64,000 nt of DNA from an uncultured Clostridia bacterium (GTDB lineage Bacteria; Bacillota; Clostridia; Christensenellales; Borkfalkiaceae): NCBI GenBank assembly GCA_944376455.1, contig CALWCO010000002.1, positions 50,590 through 114,589 of the forward strand, in the 5' to 3' direction. The notes beneath the pieces are model-generated. The model was not told where the DNA came from, did no database searches, and saw only the letters and a list, made by a program, of their open reading frames with translations. The translations under genes and the position numbers were made by a program. Shown here piece by piece: positions 26,114 through 34,680 of the stretch; within the stretch, counting starts at the first letter, position 1, and the number at the start of each line of letters is the position of its first letter.

Positions 26114-26992
26114 TTATTTTTTTCTCTCCCGTACGAAATGCACGAGATCGCGCAGGAAGGAAGTATCGGTGTTCAACCTTTCGAGCACCAACAGGCAGGC
26201 GTCTGCCGCCAGATCTGCCTCGATGCGCGACTGTTCCAGTCCGTACAGTCGCACGCAGGTAAGTTTTCCCTCTTCCTTATCCTTTCCGACGGTCTTGCCG
26301 AGGTTTCCGAAATCCCCCGTCACATCGAGTATATCGTCCGTCAGCTGGAAGAGCCGACCGAGTTCGCGGCCGAACTCCTCGAGCTCCAGAAAACCGCGAT
26401 CGTCCGCAAGGATGGACGCGATCGCGAGCGGCGCGACGAGCAGTTTACCCGTCTTGTACGCATAGATAAAGCGCAAATCTTCTTCGGTAAATTGTTCTTT
26501 TTCCGACCAGAGAATATCGGCGGACTGCCCGGCGATCATGCCGTTTTCCCCCGCCGCTTCGCTCAGGTATTTGGAAGCGCGCACATATTTTTCGCCCTTG
26601 AAACATTGCGCAAAACACAGATCATACGCCGCATTGAGGAGAGCGTCCCCCGCCAGAACGGCCATCGCTTCGCCGAATACTTTATGATTGGAAGGCTTGC
26701 CGCGGCGGTAGTCATCATTGTCCATTGCGGGCAGGTCGTCATGGATGAGCGAATAGGTATGAATCCATTCGAGCGCCACGGCGAACGGCATGACCTCTTC
26801 GGACGGCACGCCGAGCATATCGGCCGCCGCAAGCATGAGCACCGGGCGGATGCGTTTCCCGCCGAGCATGACGCTGTACACCATCGCCTGTTTGAGGGTC
26901 GGGATTTTTTCGGGCAGGCCTTCGCAATATTTTTTCAACGCCTCTTCGAATTTCGAAAGATATGCCGCGTAAGTTTTTTCAAAGTCGTACAA
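26114..26992 (-). CDS. ispA: Polyprenyl (geranyl/farnesyl) diphosphate synthase
   Basis: Condenses IPP with allylic diphosphates. The protein shows the first aspartate-rich motif DDLPAMDND (near residue 84), the preceding LGGKRIRPVLML, and the second DDILD in FQLTDDILDVTGDFGNLGKT (near 221), all normal. A TTG start at 26992, one base after the folD stop and behind AGAGGAG, gives 292 residues. An ATG at 27028 inside folD would give 304 but has no ribosome binding site. In many Firmicutes xseA-xseB precede ispA; here folD abuts it directly. Confidence 0.92.
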   Translation of the reverse strand: MYDFEKTYAAYLSKFEEALKKYCEGLPEKIPTLKQAMVYSVMLGGKRIRPVLMLAAADMLGVPSEEVMPFAVALEWIHTYSLIHDDLPAMDNDDYRRGKPSNHKVFGEAMAVLAGDALLNAAYDLCFAQCFKGEKYVRASKYLSEAAGENGMIAGQSADILWSEKEQFTEEDLRFIYAYKTGKLLVAPLAIASILADDRGFLELEEFGRELGRLFQLTDDILDVTGDFGNLGKTVGKDKEEGKLTCVRLYGLEQSRIEADLAADACLLVLERLNTDTSFLRDLVHFVRERKK

Positions 26993-26993
26993 A

Positions 26994-27845
26994 TTATTCC
27001 ACGCTCCTCTTTGCCGCGATAAAGGCATTGTGCATCAGCATGGTGATCGTCATGGGCCCGACGCCGCCCGGAACGGGCGTGATGTATGCGGCCTTTTCCT
27101 TAACGTTTTCATAATCCACATCGCCGCAGAGTTTCCCGTTCTCGTCGCGGTTCATGCCCACGTCGATGACCGTCGCGCCCTCTTTGACCATATCGGCCGT
27201 GACGAACTTCGCCCGCCCGATCGCCGCGACCAGAATGTCGGCGCGCGCACAGATCTCCCGCAGGTTTTCCGTCTTGCTGTGGCAAAGCGTGACCGTTGCG
27301 TCGGCGTTGGTCAGGAGCATCGCCATGGGCTTGCCCACGATGTTGCTCCGCCCCAAAACGACGGCGTTCTTCCCTTTTAAGGGAATGCTCTCGCTTTCCA
27401 GCATCTTCATCACGCCGAACGGCGTGCAGGCGACCAACGTCTTGCGGTTCATGGCGAGATTGCCGATGTTCTCCGCCGAAAAACCGTCCACGTCCTTTTC
27501 ATAGGGAATGAGTCCGAGGACGCGTTCGGCGTCCAGCCCCTTGGGCAACGGCAATTGCACCAGGATGCCGTGAATATCTTCATTCGCCGCCAGAGAGGCG
27601 ACGAGCTCTTCGATTTGCGATTGCGTTACGTCGGCAGGCAGATAAAAGGCGTGCGAACGGATACCCGTTTCGCCGCAGGCCCTGATCTTGTTGCGGACAT
27701 ACACCTGTGACGCGGGATCGTTGCCCGCCAAAACGACCGCAAGACCCACTTCCTTTCCGGTTTCGGCGGTGAACGCCTCCACTTCCGCTTTGAGTTCGGC
27801 GCGCATCTTTGCCGCCAGTGCTTTTCCGTCGATGATTTTATACAT
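26994..27845 (-). CDS. folD: Methylenetetrahydrofolate dehydrogenase / cyclohydrolase
   Basis: A bifunctional enzyme interconverting 5,10-methylene- and 10-formyl-tetrahydrofolate. The 283-residue sequence shows the catalytic region YVRNKIRACGETGI (about 49-62), ILVQLPLPKGLD (about 95), the NADP loop VVLGRSNIVGKPMAMLL (about 161-177) and the C-terminal TPVPGGVGPMTITMLM. Its start overlaps the end of nusB by eight bases, so the operon is tightly coupled. Confidence 0.96.
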   Translation of the reverse strand: MYKIIDGKALAAKMRAELKAEVEAFTAETGKEVGLAVVLAGNDPASQVYVRNKIRACGETGIRSHAFYLPADVTQSQIEELVASLAANEDIHGILVQLPLPKGLDAERVLGLIPYEKDVDGFSAENIGNLAMNRKTLVACTPFGVMKMLESESIPLKGKNAVVLGRSNIVGKPMAMLLTNADATVTLCHSKTENLREICARADILVAAIGRAKFVTADMVKEGATVIDVGMNRDENGKLCGDVDYENVKEKAAYITPVPGGVGPMTITMLMHNAFIAAKRSVE

Positions 27846-28227
27846 TGGCTATTACCCCCGAAAGTACTCCGTTTACGAAATCCGCGCTCTTTTCCGTCGA
27901 ATATTTCTGCGCCAGATCGGTCGCTTCGCTGACCGACACGACAGGCGGAATATCGTCAAAATACAATATCTCCGCGACGGCGATCATCAATACGGCGCGA
28001 TCGACGGGAAAAAGCCTGTCCTTTTTGAAGTTGCGTATATTCTCGTCGATCATGCGCAGAATTTCCTCTTCATGCGCGTCGACGGCCTGCATCAGCCCGT
28101 CGGCAAAGCCGACCTCTTCCGCACTCAGTTTGCGGAAAAGGGATTTTTTCAATCCCTCCGAGCTCTCGGGGTTGATTTCGCGGGCGTATAAAACTTTCAG
28201 TACTGCCTCTCTTGCATCCTTTCTCAT
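27838..28227 (-). CDS. nusB: Transcription antitermination factor NusB
   Basis: A 129-residue all-helical protein (MRKDAREAVLKVLYAREINP, ending STEKSADFVNGVLSGVIANV) that works with NusE at boxA of rRNA operons. ATG at 28227 sits seven bases after AGGA and is preferred over the GTG at 28233. It heads the run nusB-folD-ispA-dxs-tlyA-nadK-argR-recN-spoIVB. Confidence 0.93.
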   Translation of the reverse strand: MRKDAREAVLKVLYAREINPESSEGLKKSLFRKLSAEEVGFADGLMQAVDAHEEEILRMIDENIRNFKKDRLFPVDRAVLMIAVAEILYFDDIPPVVSVSEATDLAQKYSTEKSADFVNGVLSGVIANV

Positions 28228-28255
28228 AGTCACATCCTGTGTTCATATTCAAGGC

Positions 28256-28288
28256 AAAAAATCCCTTTAAAAAATAAAGGGATTTCTA
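28256..28288 (-). terminator. Terminator between asp23 and nusB
   Basis: AATCCCTTT pairs with AAAGGGATT, followed on the - strand by TTTTTTGCC, about 15 bases after the asp23 stop. Confidence 0.8.
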
Positions 28289-28301
28289 TGCGCGTGGGAT
28301 T

Positions 28302-28676
28302 TTATTTTTCCGCGTCGTCGGTCTGTTCTTCTTTGGCTCCGGCCGCATGCTCCGTCGGTTCGGGGAACACCACGTCCTGCACGTGAACGTCCACTTTGGC
28401 AATCTTATACTTCGTCATGGACTCCACGACCTGTTTGATGGATTGCTGAATGCGGAAAGCCAGTTCGGGGATACTGTTGCTGTATTCGACGATGACGGAT
28501 ATATCGACGTATACACCGTCCTTTTCAAAATACAGACGGATCCCTTTATTGGGCGTCAGGCTGTGCACGCCCTCCACTTCCTGCACGGCGATCGTGACAA
28601 TGCTGTTGACGATGTCCGAATTATAAGTGATCGTACCGTTGCTGCCCGACGAGTAATTATATTTCATGTTTGCCAT
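28302..28676 (-). CDS. Asp23/Gls24 family envelope-stress protein
   Basis: A 124-residue DUF322 protein: ITYNSDIVNSIVTIAVQEVE (about 15-35), then VDISVIVEYSNSIPELAFRIQ. It has an acidic C-terminal tail. The counterpart in Bacillus is YqhY, encoded in the same place before nusB. Family members form membrane-associated assemblies linked to lipid or envelope homeostasis; the exact role is unsettled. It has its own promoter (28707-28735). Confidence 0.9.
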   Translation of the reverse strand: MANMKYNYSSGSNGTITYNSDIVNSIVTIAVQEVEGVHSLTPNKGIRLYFEKDGVYVDISVIVEYSNSIPELAFRIQQSIKQVVESMTKYKIAKVDVHVQDVVFPEPTEHAAGAKEEQTDDAEK

Positions 28677-28706
28677 AATAGTCTCCCGAATAACTTATTC
28701 AAAGAC

Positions 28707-28735
28707 ATTATAACACATTCTTTCGGAGATTTCCA
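28707..28735 (-). promoter_or_regulatory. Extended -10 promoter for the asp23 gene
   Basis: On the - strand TGGAAA (28735-28730), a 17-base spacer ending TGT, and TATAAT (28712-28707). It lies in the gap between spoIIIAH and asp23 and would separate housekeeping transcription from the sporulation operon. Confidence 0.65.
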
Positions 28736-28744
28736 CTATTTTCA

Positions 28745-29239
28745 TCAACTTTCTGAATAAACGGGCATAATAATTATATTTCCCGCGACGATACCGGTCT
28801 CATTTTTAAGCATATTGTAAATTTGCAGGGCCGTATCGTAGTTGAGTTCGCTGGAATTGATAAATACGTTAACATTATCCGAAGCGGTGGAAACGGATAC
28901 CACGCAGTCGGAGAAGCCGAGGGACTTGATCATCGTTTCGATGACGAGTTCCTGTTCCATGGCGGTGACGATCTCCATTTTCATATCCACGGCCTCATCG
29001 TATTCCGTCGTACCCGCTTCATAGAGCGCGATGACGGAATCGAGCTGTAAAAGTTCCTCGTTGCGCGTGGTGGTGCGTTCGGTGCGGTAAGTGGTGAAGT
29101 AATTGGATACGGTGACCGATCCGCCCGTCGACGCGGCGGGGTCGACGCTCGCCAGAACGAAATTGAACACCGCCGTCACTGCCAGAAGCAGCACCAGCCC
29201 GCTCATCACGATGATTTTCTTTTTGTTTGACATAACCAT
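28745..29239 (-). CDS. spoIIIAH: Stage III sporulation protein AH
   Basis: The mother-cell half of the SpoIIIAH-SpoIIQ channel. The 164 residues have one N-terminal membrane helix (about 8-30) and a YscJ/FliF-like ring domain in the last 80 residues (MEQELVIETMIKSLGFSDCV, VNVFINSSELNY). A perfect AAGGAGG lies nine bases before the ATG at 29239. It is the last gene of the spoIIIA operon. Confidence 0.92.
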   Translation of the reverse strand: MVMSNKKKIIVMSGLVLLLAVTAVFNFVLASVDPAASTGGSVTVSNYFTTYRTERTTTRNEELLQLDSVIALYEAGTTEYDEAVDMKMEIVTAMEQELVIETMIKSLGFSDCVVSVSTASDNVNVFINSSELNYDTALQIYNMLKNETGIVAGNIIIMPVYSES

Positions 29240-29270
29240 ATAACACGTCCTCCTTAATTTTTTTGATGTT

Positions 29271-29642
29271 TTATGTGGTCATTTTATAAATCAGTACGTC
29301 GTTTTGCGATATTCCCAGCGCACCGGCCGCGGCGCGCATGACGTCCATGCGGACGGAAAGACTGTCGGCGCCTTCGAATACGATGATCGCGCTTTGGGGA
29401 TTTCCCGTCTCGTCCTCGCTCACATAGACTTCCAGTTTTCCCACGCCCTCTATCCGGGACAGAACGGAGCAAAGACGGCTTTCCGTGAGCGTCATTTCAT
29501 AAGTATTGCCGACAGTGTCGGTCTCCGCGGCGCGGTTTTCCGTAAAGACGAAATATGCCGCAATCAACAGGAGCAGTCCGATCGCTCCGATCAGGAGCAC
29601 GTCGCGGAACCGTTTTTCTTTCAGAAATTTAAGCGGTTCCAT
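29271..29642 (-). CDS. spoIIIAG: Stage III sporulation protein AG
   Basis: A 123-residue single-pass protein (membrane helix about 15-35) with the ring-building motif domain SRLCSVLSRIEGVGKLEVYV and a C-terminal ALGISQNDVLIYKM. SpoIIIAG forms a large ring in the mother-cell side channel. ATG at 29642 follows GGAGG by six bases and lies inside the end of spoIIIAF (14-base overlap). It is shorter than Bacillus SpoIIIAG (about 230). Confidence 0.88.
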   Translation of the reverse strand: MEPLKFLKEKRFRDVLLIGAIGLLLLIAAYFVFTENRAAETDTVGNTYEMTLTESRLCSVLSRIEGVGKLEVYVSEDETGNPQSAIIVFEGADSLSVRMDVMRAAAGALGISQNDVLIYKMTT

Positions 29643-30111
29643 CGTACACCTCCACATTGTCCGTTTCCAGAAGTTTTTTTGCCGTCTCGGCGATTTGAGT
29701 TATAATATTTATATGCTCTTCTTCGTCGTTCATTCCGAAATCTTCGATATAAATTCTTATCTTCGTTTCCCCGTTCGCCGATGCCGCATCCGACGCATCC
29801 GTTTCCGTCTTTTCCGAAATTTGCACTTCCGCGCGGACGGTTACGCCGAACTGCCCTTCGATCTCGCGTTCCACGGCCAGGGCGTAACTGTTATTTATAT
29901 ACGCGCCGTCCACGGCCGAAATGCCCGTGTCGGACAAAAAAAATGTCGTATCCTGTCGCATGAATCCCAAAATCGGCGCAACGAGCGTGAGGATCATGCA
30001 CAATTTCAGAATCCCCTCTATGGTCTTGGCAAACTTTTTGCGCGGCATGACGACGGATATGATCGCCGTCAGCATCGCCATCCCCGCCACGGCAAGCACA
30101 TAGCTTTTCAT
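29629..30111 (-). CDS. spoIIIAF: Stage III sporulation protein AF
   Basis: A 160-residue protein with two N-terminal membrane helices (about 5-22 and 30-50) and a soluble C-terminal domain (EREIEGQFGVTVRAEVQISE, then IRIYIEDFG) of the ring-building kind. It fits SpoIIIAF in size and position between AE and AG. Confidence 0.88.
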   Translation of the reverse strand: MKSYVLAVAGMAMLTAIISVVMPRKKFAKTIEGILKLCMILTLVAPILGFMRQDTTFFLSDTGISAVDGAYINNSYALAVEREIEGQFGVTVRAEVQISEKTETDASDAASANGETKIRIYIEDFGMNDEEEHINIITQIAETAKKLLETDNVEVYDGTA

Positions 30112-30185
30112 TATTTCCTGCCTCGCCTCCTCTCTTTTTTTGTTTTATGCGGCAAATATAAACGTTGCACCGCTGTATGATACGG

Positions 30186-31457
30186 TTATATGATCACGCC
30201 CGCCGAACAGATGAGAAGCAACACGGTTAAAAAATAGAGAAACGCCATACACAGCAGACAGGCGACGAGGAATCCCATGCTTTCGCTCAGCCCCGTTAAA
30301 AATCCGGAAATACGCTCGTCGCCGATCGGTTCGCATACCGCCGCGGTCAGCCGCAATCCGAGCGAAAAGCCCGCCACGGTGACAAGCGGCTGTACGACGC
30401 CGGACAAGAGTACGAAAATACCGATCATGCCCACCGAATTTTTTATGAGCGTACTGCCCGCCAGCACGAGATCGAATCCGCCCGAAATAAACCCGCCCAC
30501 AATGGGCACGGAATTGGAAATGGCATATTTCACCGCCCGAAGGGATATGCCGTCGTACGTCGCCGACGTCAGACCCTGTACGGACAGAAAAATGCCGAAT
30601 ACCGCGACGCTCAACCCGATCAGCCATTTGTTGGCGCTCTTGAACAGGGAGATGAAGCCTTTTAATTTTACGTTGGAATTGAGCCGCTCCACCATGTTCA
30701 GAACGACGATGACCACGGTAAACGGCATGACGATCCCCGTCAGAATTTCCGATACGCCGCCCGAGAGAAAGGCAACGGCGGGCTGATATACGGTTGCCGA
30801 AACGGTCCCGCCCCCTGCCGCCATCAAAGTGAGGAGAATCGGGAAAATGATCTCCATTTGCGTACGCATATCTTTCATCGCGTTAAAACAGAGCGTAAAG
30901 ACCGCCACCGTCTGGGAAAGCAATACCACCAATACGGCGGCATAACAGACAAAAAAGATGATTTCCGCCGTGGAATCCTGTAAAAAACCCGTCTTTACGG
31001 TATTGAGAATGCCGCAAAGCAACGCAATGGCAAGAATCAGGCCGAATGCGGGCAACATATCCGTCAGCGAATCGGTCAGCAGGGAGAACAGCGCGGCGAA
31101 CACGCTCTCATAATCGAGCGTCCCCCCGTCGATCAGTTCCATGATCTTGTCCGCAACGTCCCAAGAGGAAAACTCCTCCAAAGAATCGAGATAGGCCTGT
31201 AATTCTTCCAGGTCGAGATCCTCTATCAGGGACTCTATGTTTTCCGTCAGTTCTTCCTGCACTTCCTGTGCGCTTTCCGCTTCATCCGCTTCGGATTGCG
31301 TCAGCGTCGATGCACCGCCCTGCCCGACCGTCGGCGGCAATCCCCCCGCAAAATTACAAAGTCCCCACGCCGCGACGAGAAAGACCAGGAACAAAAAGAG
31401 CGGGAAGAGCGGAGAAAAAATACGTCGCGAACGGCGCGAAAAGCGTTTTCCGCGCAC
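30186..31457 (-). CDS. spoIIIAE: Stage III sporulation protein AE
   Basis: A polytopic membrane component of the SpoIIIA-SpoIIQ channel. From the GTG at 31457 it has 423 residues. A basic leader and signal-like helix (RRIFSPLFPLFLFLVFLVAA) come first, then an acidic segment (about 45-110) and at least seven membrane helices, including the conserved SVPIVGGFISGGFDLVLAGS and NSVGMIGIFVLLSGVVQPL. The family length is about 400, which supports this start, although there is no good ribosome binding site. The frame stays open for another 138 codons upstream into spoIIIAD (to 31871) with an Arg/Ser/Pro-rich sequence unlike the family; this is noted as a finding. Confidence 0.85.
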   Translation of the reverse strand: MRGKRFSRRSRRIFSPLFPLFLFLVFLVAAWGLCNFAGGLPPTVGQGGASTLTQSEADEAESAQEVQEELTENIESLIEDLDLEELQAYLDSLEEFSSWDVADKIMELIDGGTLDYESVFAALFSLLTDSLTDMLPAFGLILAIALLCGILNTVKTGFLQDSTAEIIFFVCYAAVLVVLLSQTVAVFTLCFNAMKDMRTQMEIIFPILLTLMAAGGGTVSATVYQPAVAFLSGGVSEILTGIVMPFTVVIVVLNMVERLNSNVKLKGFISLFKSANKWLIGLSVAVFGIFLSVQGLTSATYDGISLRAVKYAISNSVPIVGGFISGGFDLVLAGSTLIKNSVGMIGIFVLLSGVVQPLVTVAGFSLGLRLTAAVCEPIGDERISGFLTGLSESMGFLVACLLCMAFLYFLTVLLLICSAGVII

Positions 31458-31783
31458 AGAAAAAAGAGAAGAATCGGACGGATAGAGCGGCGCAGATAAG
31501 GTTGAAGACGACGGCAAAAATAAAGGTGCATGCCCCGTCGCGTTTCCCCGCGAGGAATGAAAAAGAGATTTTCCCGCCGAAAGAGAATTGCCCGCGCGCC
31601 TGCTCGGCCTTCCGCACAGGGATAACGGTGCGGAGGCTCTCGCGGAAAGAGATAACGGCGGCGGGAGCGCAGAAAAACCGCCCTGCCCTTTTCCTCTATT
31701 GTTTCCGCTCTTGCACGCTTTTTTATTGCTTTCTTTTTTCACGGGTACGTCCGCTTTTCTTTTACGCGCCGCCTCTTCCCGTT

Positions 31784-32176
31784 TTACAGGAGAGAGAGAA
31801 AGTCCGTGATGAGTGCAAGCAGGGACCGCAGAATGGGCAAAGAAAGAGCCAGAATGGTGATTTTTCCGCATAATTCCACCTTGGAAGCGAGAGACGCGCT
31901 CCCGAAATCGTTCAGAAGATCGGCCGAAAATTCGGTCAGATAACCCACGCCGATAATTTTCAACAATATTTTAACCACGGCATTGTCTATGCCCGTCAGC
32001 GCGACCAGTTCGTCAAAGACCGAAAACGTTTCCTTCATCATGTCGAGCGCGGCGACAAGCAGGACGATGACGCCCGCCAACATCGCCGCAAAGGCCAGCT
32101 CGGGCTTGACGTTTTTCAGAATGATGACCGTTAATGCCGTGACGATGGCTATTCCGATGATTCTGAAAAGTTCCAT
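31784..32176 (-). CDS. spoIIIAD: Stage III sporulation protein AD
   Basis: A 130-residue protein with four predicted helices, starting MELFRIIGIAIVTALTVIIL at 32176 behind AGAGGA. It contains FAAMLAGVIVLLVAALDMM and IGVGYLTEFSADLLNDFG, close to Bacillus SpoIIIAD in length (133) and pattern. The longer open frame to 32236 lacks a ribosome binding site. Confidence 0.92.
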   Translation of the reverse strand: MELFRIIGIAIVTALTVIILKNVKPELAFAAMLAGVIVLLVAALDMMKETFSVFDELVALTGIDNAVVKILLKIIGVGYLTEFSADLLNDFGSASLASKVELCGKITILALSLPILRSLLALITDFLSLL

Positions 32177-32515
32177 TTTTTTCCTCTTTTTCCTCGCTCC
32201 GTGCCCCGTACGATCCGCACATCCCCGCGCCTTCACGGGCAGGATGCGTGCGCCGTTATGATTGGTCGTTATGATTATGCCGCCCGTCTTTTTTTCCGAA
32301 GGACTTCAACAAGATATGTTTCCGACTGCGTTTTACGTTTTTTAAAATAGTTTTTGTTTGTGCTTGTTTGGGCCTGTTTGTGCTTACCGCGATTTTTTTG
32401 CTCTCTACGGCGGAAATAAAAGCAAAAGACTTGTCCGTTCCGTGCCGCCCGACAAACGACCGGGAGGCACAGAGTGGCGACAATTCGTAAAAAGCTCCGA
32501 CGGTCAATAGAACTG
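32177..32515. other. Long spacer between spoIIIAC and spoIIIAD
   Basis: No gene is supported in these 339 bases. Short direct repeats occur (CGTTATGATT twice near 32255-32275, TGTTTGTGCTT twice near 32355-32385). In most Firmicutes spoIIIAC and AD nearly touch. Confidence 0.6.
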
Positions 32516-32713
32516 CTAATAGAGCTCAAAAATGCGTCTGATTTCCTCAAAAAGATCGCCGACCATGCCGATGACGACGGTCAGAACGATGACCAGCCCG
32601 ACCAAGCTGACCAGCGTGGCAATGTCGTCGCGGTCGGATTTTTTCAGTACCTGACAGACAACCGTGATGATAATGCCGACCGCGGCAATTTTGAAAATAA
32701 CGGAAATATCCAT
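32516..32713 (-). CDS. spoIIIAC: Stage III sporulation protein AC
   Basis: A 65-residue protein with two membrane helices (MDISVIFKIAAVGIIITVVC and TLVSLVGLVIVLTVVIGMVG), the exact size and layout of SpoIIIAC. The ATG at 32713 is chosen by family length; the longer frame upstream to 32872 is not conserved in character. It lies 480 bases from spoIIIAB and 339 from spoIIIAD, unusually far from both. Confidence 0.92.
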   Translation of the reverse strand: MDISVIFKIAAVGIIITVVCQVLKKSDRDDIATLVSLVGLVIVLTVVIGMVGDLFEEIRRIFELY

Positions 32714-33193
32714 AACCCATCCACCCGAACGTATACCGCATACCAAATCCGAAAGTATAGCGCATACCAAAAAATAATTTTGGCTTTTTACGGTCCTTAT
32801 TTGTTCCGCTCCTTTACCGTAAAAAAGGAGCGGCAAAAGATGATCGGGCTCGTGCCCGCATGACAAAAGCAAAATGTGCGCAAAACAATATCTCTTTCGA
32901 AAACTGTCTGTTTGTCAGACTGACGTTCCACACGATAACCGTTAGCCACCTTGAAAATTGTTTGTTCCTCAAGATGACGCCCGCACGATAAGCGTTCGGA
33001 AACCTACCTATCTCTCGAAGCAACGCCCCGTTTTCGAGAACATTTTTTAAGCGTTTTCAGCGTTTTTCCGGTTCGCGGAGGACGTACCGTCGCGCCCGTC
33101 CGTTTTTCCGAACGTCGGTTTATCCGCTCATCCGTATGCCTATGCCACTGCACCACCTGTGCGAAGAATGTTATTTTTACGGAAAACGACCGT
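32714..33193. other. Long spacer between spoIIIAB and spoIIIAC with a degenerate 54-bp repeat
   Basis: No gene is supported. Two degenerate copies of a 54-base unit stand in tandem (32898-32951 and 32952-33005), sharing GAAAA-TGT-TGTT, TGACG and CACGATAA-CGTT. The spacer splits an operon that is normally compact. Confidence 0.6.
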
Positions 33194-33658
33194 TCAAAGC
33201 AAAAGAATGACCGCAATCAAACCGAGCAAAAAGCCGAGTTTGACATACAGATCGGTATAGCGCACCGCATCTTTTTCCGCACGTTCTCGCGCGGAAACAA
33301 GTTTTTTGTTTACGCCGTCGAAATACTCTTTTTGCGCCTTGAAATCCGTTCGACCCAGGAAAGAAAAATATTCCCGCAAAAAATCATTGTCTTCTTTCCC
33401 GAAAAAATCAATTTTTCCCTCCCAGACATGGCGTTTGCCGTATTCCGTCAAAAAGGTGCCGAACGCACCGCGGTCCTTGAATGACTCGATGACCTCACCC
33501 AAAGGACGGCGCGCATAACCCGCTTCGGTCAAAAATTTCTGGTGAAATTGCTCCCAGTCTACATAAAATTTTTTCGCGGCGCGATACTTTCCCGACAAAA
33601 AATACCCTATATACGTCAGAAATAGTACTATGCAAATATATAAAATATACGAAATCAT
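33194..33658 (-). CDS. spoIIIAB: Stage III sporulation protein AB
   Basis: A 154-residue protein with an N-terminal helix (ISYILYICIVLFLTYIGYFL) and a C-terminal helix (LYVKLGFLLGLIAVILLL), flanking a soluble region with GYARRPLGEVIESF. This is the SpoIIIAB layout, a distant GspF-like fold. Its ATG overlaps the spoIIIAA stop by four bases. Confidence 0.9.
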   Translation of the reverse strand: MISYILYICIVLFLTYIGYFLSGKYRAAKKFYVDWEQFHQKFLTEAGYARRPLGEVIESFKDRGAFGTFLTEYGKRHVWEGKIDFFGKEDNDFLREYFSFLGRTDFKAQKEYFDGVNKKLVSARERAEKDAVRYTDLYVKLGFLLGLIAVILLL

Positions 33659-34524
33659 AACAAATTCTGAAAGTTTTCGTCGTATATGGCCGTCGCTTGT
33701 CCGATTTTCTCTCGGCTGAAACAGACGTACCGTTCAAAGACGGGATGCGCAAAACGGTCGATTCCCCGACCGAAATGCGCGCTGGCAATGACCGTCATGC
33801 CCGCGTCCATCGCCTTCTGTACGGCGGGAAAATCCTCCTCCTGCAATTCGTCCGTCACGATGATGTCGGGCCGCAGGGCGCGAAGCCCGAAAGAAAAAGT
33901 CTCTTTTTTCCCCCCGAACAGCAAAACATCGGCATCTCCCGTATCGAACGCGGAAATCTCCCCGCGCTCATCGGCAATCAGAATGTTTTTGGTCGGATAA
34001 TGCACGCCCAGTAAGCGGACAAGCTCTCTCAAAACGGTCGTTTTTCCGTAACCGGGCGCAGAGAGAAGAATACAGTTGCGCAGCCGATCGGCTTCACAGA
34101 GCGCAAAGACCTTGTCCGCGCAGTGCTCCACGGGGTGCGGAATGCGGATGCAAAGCGAACGCACGTCCCGCAGGGCAATGACTTTTCCGTTTTCACGCAC
34201 CAAAGTGCCTGCAAGGCCGAGCCGTTCCCCCGTTTTTGCCGTCAGAAAACACTCTTTCATCTGTTCCGAACAGGAATAGACGGAAAAATCACTGGCGGCA
34301 AAAACGCAATCGGAAATTTCCTTTGCGCTGACGACGATCGCGCCTTCCCGCCTTGCCGTCACGCCGTTTTCGCCGAGAAAGACATATTCTCCGCGATAAT
34401 TGACTTTCACCGGCCTGTCGGAACGCAGACGCAATTCATACAACAGATTGGCGTTTAAATTTTTCAGCGCGCTTTTGACGCAAGGCGGCAGAAAATCATA
34501 CATCTGTATATCGTATGCGGACAA
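33655..34524 (-). CDS. spoIIIAA: Stage III sporulation protein AA (secretion-type ATPase)
   Basis: The ATPase of the SpoIIIA-SpoIIQ channel, related to type II/IV secretion ATPases. The 289 residues show Walker A SAPGYGKTT (about 155-163), NILIADERGEISAF (about 182) and the DIIVTDELQEEDF Walker B region (about 220). The ORF begins at a TTG (34524); an ATG seven codons on (34503) before YDFLPPCVKSAL is also possible, and neither has a clear ribosome binding site. First gene of the operon; I saw no convincing sigma-E promoter by eye. Confidence 0.9.
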   Translation of the reverse strand: MSAYDIQMYDFLPPCVKSALKNLNANLLYELRLRSDRPVKVNYRGEYVFLGENGVTARREGAIVVSAKEISDCVFAASDFSVYSCSEQMKECFLTAKTGERLGLAGTLVRENGKVIALRDVRSLCIRIPHPVEHCADKVFALCEADRLRNCILLSAPGYGKTTVLRELVRLLGVHYPTKNILIADERGEISAFDTGDADVLLFGGKKETFSFGLRALRPDIIVTDELQEEDFPAVQKAMDAGMTVIASAHFGRGIDRFAHPVFERYVCFSREKIGQATAIYDENFQNLL

Positions 34525-34608
34525 GTCCCCGATTATAACTTTTTTATTCCGTTTGTTCTTTAAGCTTTTTTATAAGGACTTATTGAAATTATTTCGTTTC
34601 ATAAAAAT

Positions 34609-34657
34609 TATCATTGGCGGTGTACGCAAAAATTTTTTGCGTACACCGCCAATGATA
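34609..34657. repeat. 49-bp near-perfect palindrome upstream of spoIIIAA
   Basis: TATCATTGGCGGTGTACGCA pairs with its complement across an A/T-rich centre, giving a stem of about 24 base pairs. It lies 85 bases before spoIIIAA and beyond the htpG terminator. It may be a second terminator, an operator or a MITE-like remnant. Confidence 0.7.
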
Positions 34658-34680
34658 AAAAATCGAACAAAGAAAAGAGA

